Shown: piece after piece, positions 6,050 to 10,711 of the stretch
Layout of the letters: each line of letters starts with the position of its first letter
Position numbering within the stretch: the stretch's first letter is position 1
Origin: DATCVR01 sp036566745
Lineage (GTDB): Bacteria; Actinomycetota; Actinomycetes; Jiangellales; Jiangellaceae
Assembly: GCA_036566745.1 (NCBI GenBank)
Contig: DATCVR010000019.1
Span: 1 to 10,711, forward strand
Length of the DNA: 10,711 nt
Direction: 5' to 3'
Notes under the pieces: model-generated
The model's database searches: none
Seen by the model: the letters and a program-made list of their open reading frames with translations, nothing else
Told to the model about the DNA's origin: nothing
Made by a program: the position numbers and the translations under genes

Positions 6050-6183
6050 TCGGATGCGGCGACGACGCAACGGTGACTCCTCGCCGCCCGGAAGCCAGGC
6101 TGATTCGCATCACCAGCCGTCGGACGACATCGATGCCACCCGACCAGGCGGTTAGTGCTCCAACAGCGCAGAGGAGTCGTGAA

Positions 6184-6399
6184 TTGTTCACCGCACGCGT
6201 GCCACCTAGACCGAGGCCCGCACGCACACTGCACCCGGAGACGGCCGAAGAGCGGGCGGCGCTTGCCTCGCTTGGCGACGAGCAGCTCGCACGCCTGACG
6301 GACATCGCTGAGCGGGCTGTCCGAAGAGCGTTCCTCGACGGAGCTGAGATCGGGCGGCGCGAAGTGGAGGAAGAGAACCGCCAGGCCGACCAGGCGTAA
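6184..6399 (+). CDS. small charged protein of unknown function (71 aa)
   Basis: I do not recognise this protein. The chosen start is TTG at 6184, supported by AGGAG (6172-6176) seven bases upstream; the frame is open further upstream (ATG at 6133), but that part is Arg/Ser/Thr-rich and reads like non-coding sequence. The N-terminal 15 residues are basic and Pro-rich (RVPPRPRPAR). From residue 18 onward there is one long amphipathic, probably helical region: 'ETAEERAALASLGDEQLARL', then 'AVRRAFLDGAEIGRREVEEENRQ'. It has no membrane segment, signal peptide or Cys/His cluster. It is transcribed away from the XRE gene across a 181-base gap and could share control with it. Codon third positions are moderately GC-rich, consistent with coding but weaker than in the main genes. 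A helical adaptor or DNA/protein-binding role is only a guess. Confidence 0.55.
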   Translation: MFTARVPPRPRPARTLHPETAEERAALASLGDEQLARLTDIAERAVRRAFLDGAEIGRREVEEENRQADQA

Positions 6400-6520
6400 T
6401 CGCGGACCGCCTGCAGCGGCCTCCGTTGCGAGTTCACGCAGGCACTGCCGCTCGGTTTGGGGCCTGGCCGGGTGGGTGGCAGGGTCGATCACCGCGGCGG
6501 ACGGCAGGCCGGACCGACGA

Positions 6521-6561
6521 TCCCGGTGTCAGAGGCGCGCCCCGCGATGCTCCCGTGTCAG
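6521..6561 (+). repeat. short direct repeat upstream of the 227-aa gene
   Basis: TCCCGGTGTCAG (6521-6532) and TCCCGTGTCAG (6551-6561) are near-identical and about 30 bases (three helical turns) apart, ending 20 bases before the start codon of the next gene. They could be an activator or operator pair, or chance in GC-rich DNA. Nothing else was recognised between 6400 and 6580 apart from a ribosome site at 6572-6575. Confidence 0.25.
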
Positions 6562-6580
6562 TCGAGTCGGCGGAGACCAG

Positions 6581-7264
6581 ATGCCCCACGTGCCCGATCT
6601 CATCGCGACGTTGACCACGATGCGGACCGACACGGACCAGGCCATCGAACTTGGCCACACCCTGCAGGAGCACTGCATCGCCAGGGTGGCGCTGTACACC
6701 ACGACCTATCAGCACGCAGGTCGGCTCGGTGGACGCCTGATCGGCCCGGATGCAGTCGACGCCGCGATCGAGACGGCCGAACGGGCACGCGACGACGTCA
6801 GCGGCCCCGACGAGCACCTGGAGTCCTGGGCCGAGGCGCTCGGCGCTCTCCGGGCGCCGCTCGAAGCAGCCACCGCCGCGACAGGGACGGTGGCCGCCCG
6901 CAGCCTGACGAACAAGCAGCTGTTTGCCGACGGGGCCGTCGCCGTCGGCCGCGCGCTCACCGTCCTCGACCTGAGGCGATCCGAGCTCGCGCGCAAGGCA
7001 GAGGCCGTGCGGGGCCTGCCCGGAGCCACGCACCCCGAGGCTCGCCGCCGCCTCGTCGACCTCAAGGCCTGGGCCGAGCGCAACGTCCGCACCGAGGACG
7101 ACCTCTTCGAGCCGTTCACCGAGTGGTGGTTCACACAGTTCCAGCAATCCCCGGTCTCACTGCCGTCGTCTCCGCTCCCGTCGTTCTACCAGGCGCTCCG
7201 GTGTCTCTCGCCTGGCCCGCAGACGGTGGTCGACCTCACGAGCGTCATCCTGGCGACCAACTGA
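6581..7264 (+). CDS. hypothetical protein, mostly helical (227 aa)
   Basis: I do not recognise this protein. ATG at 6581 has GGAG (6572-6575) five bases upstream. The frame is open to 6476, but the extra 35 residues are Arg-rich and unlike protein. Third codon positions are almost all G or C, which strongly supports coding on this strand. Residues 1-50 and 55-180 look helical and amphipathic ('TDTDQAIELGHTLQEHCIARV', 'DAAIETAERARDDV', 'VDLKAWAERNVRTEDD'), suggesting helical bundles or coiled-coil-like packing. The C-terminal third has aromatic 'FEPFTEWWFTQF' (176-187) followed by a Ser/Pro-rich stretch (190-201). There are no transmembrane helices, signal peptide or known catalytic motifs. 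It is convergent with the SARP gene, 35 bases apart. It may be secreted or structural by a non-classical route, but nothing in the sequence shows this. Confidence 0.75.
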   Translation: MPHVPDLIATLTTMRTDTDQAIELGHTLQEHCIARVALYTTTYQHAGRLGGRLIGPDAVDAAIETAERARDDVSGPDEHLESWAEALGALRAPLEAATAATGTVAARSLTNKQLFADGAVAVGRALTVLDLRRSELARKAEAVRGLPGATHPEARRRLVDLKAWAERNVRTEDDLFEPFTEWWFTQFQQSPVSLPSSPLPSFYQALRCLSPGPQTVVDLTSVILATN

Positions 7265-7270
7265 CGGTCC

Positions 7271-7301
7271 GATCGGCTGGCGGGCCGGTCGGCCGGCGAT
7301 C
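7271..7301. terminator. possible bidirectional hairpin terminator between convergent genes
   Basis: The 35-base gap between the convergent stops contains an imperfect GC-rich hairpin. GATCG (7271-7275) pairs with CGATC (7297-7301). An inner stem of GCTGGC (7276-7281) pairs, with wobbles, with GTCGGC (7288-7293) around a GGGCCG loop, leaving a small bulge. There is no T-run on either side, so this is at best a Rho-independent-like structure of the kind common in actinomycetes. Confidence 0.35.
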
Positions 7302-10170
7302 ATCCCGCGAGCGCGGCGTGCAACTCGGCCACGCGTGGGTCGTCGGTCTCCCGCAGGATCGCCATGCCTTCGTCGAAGGCAGCCCGGGCCTCGTCCGGAC
7401 GATCGGTCGCGACCATGATCCGCACCATGACCACCAATGCGTTGACCAGGCCGTTGTCGGCGCCGATGCTCCGCAACAAGGTCTGGGCAGGCACGACGTG
7501 GGCCTCGGCTCCGGCGTAGTCGCCCATGGCCTCCAAGGCCTCGGCCAGGTTGCCCAGGCACATCCCTTCGATGATGCGGTTCCCGCTCTGCCGGGCGAGG
7601 GCCAGCGCTTCCTCGGTGTGGGCGATGCCCTCGGGATAGCGGCCCAGGGCGTTCAAGGTGTTGCCGAAGTTCAGGAGGCAGGCGGCGAAGTTCGGCGAGA
7701 ACATCGAGGCATCGGGTGGTTCCTGCTGCCAGCGTCGCGCCGCGTCCAGTGCGGCCTCGTAGTGCAGCCGCGCCCTGTCGAGGTCGCCGCTGTTGTGGAT
7801 CGTGACCGCGAGATTCATCAGCACGACCGACTCGGTGCCGAGGTCGCCCGCGGCCCGGCATCCGTCCAGCGCCTCGCGGAAGCACGCGACGGAGTCGGCG
7901 AGCTTGTCGCCCCGCTCGTAGGCGTTCCCGAGGTTGTTGTTCGAGATGTACAGCTCGACGTCGCCGACGTGCCGGGCAGCAGCCACGCCCAGCTGCGAGA
8001 TCTCGACGAGTTCGTCGCTGTGGGCCGACATCAGCAGGAACCGGCCCAGCTGCCACGCCAGCCGCCAGACGTGCTCATGCCTGCCGAAGTCGAACGCCCG
8101 CCGGGTGGCGAACGTCAGGGCACGATGCTCGGTGTCACACCACGCACGTGCCGCGACCGGATCGTCGAAGGTCAGCGGCGGGGCGGCGGGGTCGCTGAAG
8201 TAGACGGCGCCCGCACGGTGGCGGATCGGCTTGATGACGTCCATCGCGTTGTGGAGGGTGTGCAGGTACCAGTCGAGGCAGCGGATCCCCCGCGCGAGCA
8301 GTTCGGGCTCGTCGTCCTCGAGCTCGGCGCGTTCGGCCCCGTACATCCGGAGCAGGTCGTGGAACTGGTACCGGCCGCCCGACTGCGTCACCAGACACAC
8401 GTCGGCCAGGTGATCGAGGATCCGGCGAGCCCTCGGGACCGTGACCCCCGCCACCGCCGCGGCCAGCTCGGGACCGAAGTCGTGCGGCAGGAGGGACGCG
8501 AGCAATCGGAACATCCGCGCGGCCTCGGGTTCCAGCGCGGCGTACGACCACGAGAACACCGACCGGACACTCGTCGCCGCGTCGTCGCCGTCGTCGAGGG
8601 CGTCGAGCCGGTCGCGTTCGTCGCGCAGCCCACGCATGAGGTCGTCGATGCCGTGATGCTGGTGCCGGGCCACGTACTCGGCCGCGATCACGAGAGCCAG
8701 GGGCAGCCGGGCGCACAGACCGGACAACTCGGCCACGGTCGATCCGCTGACGGTCACGCCGTGGTGCCGAAACCTCGTGGTCAGGACCATCTCGGCGTCG
8801 GCCGAGGACAGTTCGTCCACGGCCACCCGACGGGCGCCTTCCCGGGCGGACAGGCCGCGCAGTGCGCCGCGGCTGGTGACGATCACCCGGCCGGACGTCC
8901 CGGGCAGCAGCGGCCGCACCTGCTCGGAGTCGCGCGCGTTGTCGAGCACGACGAGCGTCCTGCGGTCCGCGAGCAGCGTTCGGTACAGGGCACCTCGGGC
9001 GTCGACGCCGGAGGGGATCTGGTCGGCCGCCACGCCCAGGCTGCTCAACACGGCACCGAGCGCCTCGGCGGGCTCGACCGGCAGCCCCGGGGCGAATCCG
9101 CGCAGGTCGATGAAGATCTGTCCGTCGGGGAACTCCTCCTGCCGTTGGTGAGCCCAGCGCACCGCCAGCGACGTCTTCCCGGCACCGCCATGGCCGGTGA
9201 CGGCGGCGACGACCATCCCGGGAGCGGGCGGATCGCCGATGCCCATGGCATGGTCCAACGCGGTGAGCGCGTCGGAGCGGCCGACGAACTCGAGATCGGC
9301 GGGAAGCTGCCGAGGGCGCGCGACAAACCGTTCACGCGGCGGCGGAGCGCTCGGACTCAACAGCTCGACATGGATCCCCTGGAGCTCGGCACCCGGATCG
9401 ACGCCGAGCTCGTCGGCGAGGCGTCGCCTGATCGTCTCGTACGCGGCAAGCGCCTCGGCGGATCGGCCCGAGGTCGCCAGTACGCGCAGGTGGCGGACCC
9501 ACAGTGACTCCCGCAGCGGGTGCCTCTCGACCTCCGTGCGCAGCAGAGCGTCGTGCTCGCCGGCGACTCCGGCGTCCAACGCCAGATCGGTGGCCCGCTC
9601 CAGGACGGCGAGGTAGCGCTGAGTGAGCTGCGGAGCGTCGCGGCTCTCCAGCCCATGGGCCGCCACGCCGTCATACGGGGTGCCACGCCACAGGCCCAGC
9701 GCCTGCATGATCGTGGCTCGCTCGGCGTCCGGGTCGGCCGTCGTCGCCGCAGCGTCGAGCAGGCTGGCGAAGTGCACGACATCGACCTGGCGGGGTTCGG
9801 CGACCAGGACGTACCCACCGGGCCGGCTCACGATGATGTCGAGGTCGAGGACGCTCCGGAGCCGGGCGACCCAGGTCTGCACGGTGCGGCGGAGGTTCAC
9901 CGGCGGTTCGTCGCCCCACACGTACTCACCGATGGTGTCGACGGAGACCACACTCCCGGCCGACGAGGCCAGCACCGCCAGGATGGCGCGCAGACGATCG
10001 CTGGTGATGTGGACTGCACGGCCGTCGAGCACGACCTCGAGCGGACCGAGCAGACCGATCCACAGGCCGGCCGGCGGGCCGGTCGACGCACGCGTGCCGA
10101 TCTCGGGTGGATCTTCCGGTCGCAACGAGCCCACGGCCACAGCATTACGGCATCCCGGTCGGGCTGTCAC
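7300..10170 (-). CDS. AfsR/SARP-type transcriptional regulator (wHTH-BTAD-NB-ARC-TPR)
   Basis: A 956-codon regulator. Residues 37-124 form an OmpR-type winged helix ('WIGLLGPLEVVLDGRAVHI', 'LRAILAVLA', 'VDTIGEYVWGDEPP', 'GGYVL'). Residues 131-271 form the bacterial transcriptional activator domain ('FASLLDAA', 'LWRGTPYDG', 'ERHPLRESLW', 'ALAAYETIRRRLADELGVDPG'). Residues 295-610 form an NB-ARC ATPase with P-loop GHGGAGKTS (326-334), Walker B 'TLVVLDNARD' (405-414), 'GRVIVTSR' (427-434), 'LPLAL' (489-493) and the MHD-like 'FHDLLRMYG' (603-611). TPR repeats occupy about 738-940. Relatives such as AfsR activate secondary-metabolite genes, with ATPase and TPR parts gating DNA binding. GTG at 10170 is the earliest possible start but lacks a ribosome site; GTG at 10140 or 10134 would remove only the disordered N-terminus. 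The gene is divergent from the partial gene at the right edge. No pathway genes are seen here. Confidence 0.93.
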   Translation of the reverse strand: MTARPGCRNAVAVGSLRPEDPPEIGTRASTGPPAGLWIGLLGPLEVVLDGRAVHITSDRLRAILAVLASSAGSVVSVDTIGEYVWGDEPPVNLRRTVQTWVARLRSVLDLDIIVSRPGGYVLVAEPRQVDVVHFASLLDAAATTADPDAERATIMQALGLWRGTPYDGVAAHGLESRDAPQLTQRYLAVLERATDLALDAGVAGEHDALLRTEVERHPLRESLWVRHLRVLATSGRSAEALAAYETIRRRLADELGVDPGAELQGIHVELLSPSAPPPRERFVARPRQLPADLEFVGRSDALTALDHAMGIGDPPAPGMVVAAVTGHGGAGKTSLAVRWAHQRQEEFPDGQIFIDLRGFAPGLPVEPAEALGAVLSSLGVAADQIPSGVDARGALYRTLLADRRTLVVLDNARDSEQVRPLLPGTSGRVIVTSRGALRGLSAREGARRVAVDELSSADAEMVLTTRFRHHGVTVSGSTVAELSGLCARLPLALVIAAEYVARHQHHGIDDLMRGLRDERDRLDALDDGDDAATSVRSVFSWSYAALEPEAARMFRLLASLLPHDFGPELAAAVAGVTVPRARRILDHLADVCLVTQSGGRYQFHDLLRMYGAERAELEDDEPELLARGIRCLDWYLHTLHNAMDVIKPIRHRAGAVYFSDPAAPPLTFDDPVAARAWCDTEHRALTFATRRAFDFGRHEHVWRLAWQLGRFLLMSAHSDELVEISQLGVAAARHVGDVELYISNNNLGNAYERGDKLADSVACFREALDGCRAAGDLGTESVVLMNLAVTIHNSGDLDRARLHYEAALDAARRWQQEPPDASMFSPNFAACLLNFGNTLNALGRYPEGIAHTEEALALARQSGNRIIEGMCLGNLAEALEAMGDYAGAEAHVVPAQTLLRSIGADNGLVNALVVMVRIMVATDRPDEARAAFDEGMAILRETDDPRVAELHAALAG

Positions 10171-10174
10171 CTTT

Positions 10175-10187
10175 CGGTGTCACACCG
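10175..10187. promoter_or_regulatory. short palindrome just upstream of the SARP gene
   Basis: CGGTGTCACACCG is a perfect odd-centred palindrome with six-base arms, five bases upstream of the earliest SARP start codon. Its ACACCGC half (10182-10188) recurs at 10234-10240, 52 bases away. It could be an operator acting close to the start of transcription. No -10 or -35 box for the SARP gene could be identified with confidence. Confidence 0.35.
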
Positions 10188-10290
10188 CTCCACTCCTGAG
10201 CTTCAGCCCCGCGATCGACCCGAAGCCGTTGCGACACCGCGATGTCCGTGGGTCGCCCCTGCCTCCCGACCTGAGGTGGGGCTGACACAG

Positions 10291-10372
10291 CTCTTGCCCG
10301 GGTGGTTGTGGGGGTGCTCGGGCAAGAGGCCTCGTCGGGGTTGCCTCGTTCGGGCAAGGGGGTGGGCAAGGG
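10291..10372. repeat. inverted and tandem repeats of GGGCAAG in the divergent promoter gap
   Basis: A perfect inverted repeat CTCTTGCCCG (10291-10300) / CGGGCAAGAG (10319-10328) flanks an 18-base G/T-rich spacer. Downstream, GGGCAAGGG occurs twice in tandem with a 12-base period (10352-10360 and 10364-10372), so the heptamer GGGCAAG is present three times directly and once inverted within 80 bases. TTGCC (10341-10345) can also pair with the copy at 10353-10357. The cluster lies in the 247-base gap between the SARP gene and the divergent right-edge gene and may be a regulator array or an RNA structure in the leader of the plus-strand gene. Confidence 0.55.
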
Positions 10373-10417
10373 TGGCTGAGCAGCGTGGTTGCCATCGACA
10401 CGATGGGAGCCACCGCC

Positions 10418-10711
10418 GTGAACAACACCACCAACACCACCACGAACACCGCCGCCGCTGACGGGACCGTTGAGACGACGCATTCGGGTGCCCGTAAGCG
10501 CCTCGATGCCACCCTGGTCGGGCAGTTGAATCTGGAATGGGCGCAGCTACGGACCAGCCCGGCCACCGCCGCGACGGTCACCACCTGGGCAGCCAGCAAG
10601 CCGGCCCTGGCCGGGTTCGCCACGTTGGCCGAGGTCGAGGCCGGCACCGCGGCCGCCGACCGTACCGGCGCCGATCAGATCCTGCTCGCCCTGCTCGAGT
10701 TGGCCGCCGAG
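10418..10711 (+). CDS. unidentified protein with Asn/Thr-rich N-terminus, cut off by window edge
   Basis: 98 codons are visible and the frame is open at the right edge. I chose GTG at 10418 because GGGAG (10405-10409) lies eight bases upstream; ATG at 10403 and GTG at 10385 are in the same frame but lack a ribosome site. Residues 2-11 are almost all Asn and Thr, encoded by an AAC/ACC repeat. A likely folded part begins at about 25: 'ARKRLDATLVGQLNLEWAQL', then 'WAASKPALAGFATLAEVEAG' and 'ADQILLALLELAAE'. The last two stretches recall a group of actinobacterial proteins with a 'W..p.L.g...l.el...ALL.la' pattern that I associate with mobile or plasmid-like regions, but this is weak memory and I assign no function. 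There are no membrane segments. It is divergent from the SARP gene and may share its control region. Confidence 0.65.
   Translation, partial: MNNTTNTTTNTAAADGTVETTHSGARKRLDATLVGQLNLEWAQLRTSPATAATVTTWAASKPALAGFATLAEVEAGTAAADRTGADQILLALLELAAE
10421..10450 (+). repeat. AAC/ACC codon repeat at the start of the right-edge gene
   Basis: Ten consecutive codons, nearly all AAC or ACC, form an imperfect AACACCACC-type repeat encoding the Asn/Thr tract. Such a run can change length by slippage in multiples of three without breaking the frame, or act as a weakly structured translation-initiation region after the GC-rich leader. Confidence 0.6.

Noticed and set aside
6003..6437. Long N-terminal extension of the XRE frame
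   Set aside because: The extension is Ser/Arg-rich with no domain, and the HTH begins immediately after the ATG at 6002.
6476..6580. Upstream start for the 227-residue protein
   Set aside because: The 35 added residues are Arg/Cys-rich and unlike protein, while the ATG at 6581 has its own ribosome site.
6457..9507. Very long plus-strand open frame (about 1016 codons)
   Set aside because: It is the antisense of the SARP gene and an alternate frame of the 227-residue gene. Its product is Arg/Gly/His/Val-rich with no domain, a typical artefact of high-GC DNA.
10178..10184. TGTCACA, the -35 motif reported for ECF41 sigma factors
   Set aside because: No CGTC -10 element occurs at the expected distance downstream, and the same bases are explained by the palindrome at 10175-10187.
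7300..10711. A biosynthetic gene cluster governed by the SARP
   Set aside because: No polyketide, peptide, terpene or similar core genes are visible; the neighbours are unrelated or unidentified.
1..10711. Mobile elements, CRISPR arrays, tRNA or rRNA genes
   Set aside because: No transposase or integrase frame, regularly spaced repeat array, cloverleaf-like sequence or rRNA segment was recognised on either strand.

Overview
The window is about 70% G+C, with G or C in most third codon positions, frequent GTG starts and very tight gene packing. It also carries an AfsR/SARP-type regulator. Together these point to a high-GC actinomycete (Actinomycetota); I cannot name a genus. No tRNA, rRNA, CRISPR array, transposase or phage gene was seen, and no intergenic gap exceeds 300 bases.

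Layout on the minus strand. From 2116 down to 1 there is a three-gene operon: an AiiA/AttM-like metallo-beta-lactamase-fold lactonase, a MarR regulator and an SRPBCC (START-like) protein, joined by overlapping reading frames. A long inverted repeat covers the -10 box of the only clear promoter in the window. It looks like the MarR operator, so the operon is probably autoregulated and ligand-induced. A truncated small membrane protein follows at 240-1. From 6002 down to 2161 five genes run in series: an XRE regulator with a large C-terminal domain, a Nudix hydrolase (4-base overlap), an ECF sigma factor with a fused SnoaL-like domain, an epoxide hydrolase starting 3 bases after the sigma stop, and a GNAT acetyltransferase. 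No anti-sigma gene is present, which fits a sigma factor controlled by its own C-terminal extension.

On the plus strand from 6184 there are two genes I do not recognise: a 71-residue charged protein with a TTG start, divergent from the XRE gene, and a 227-residue mostly helical protein. The second converges on a 956-codon minus-strand gene (7300-10170) encoding an AfsR/SARP-type regulator with winged-helix, BTAD, NB-ARC ATPase and TPR regions. No biosynthetic gene cluster accompanies it here. The 247-base gap upstream of it holds several inverted and direct repeats. It separates the regulator from a divergent plus-strand gene with an Asn/Thr-rich N-terminus that runs off the right edge.

Taken together this is a regulator-rich stretch: MarR, XRE, ECF sigma and SARP in under 11 kb, with small-molecule enzymes (lactonase, epoxide hydrolase, Nudix, acetyltransferase). 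The strongest points for follow-up are the operator-controlled lactonase operon and the XRE/Nudix/ECF-SnoaL/epoxide hydrolase series. Family assignments rest on motifs read by eye; no database search was possible.
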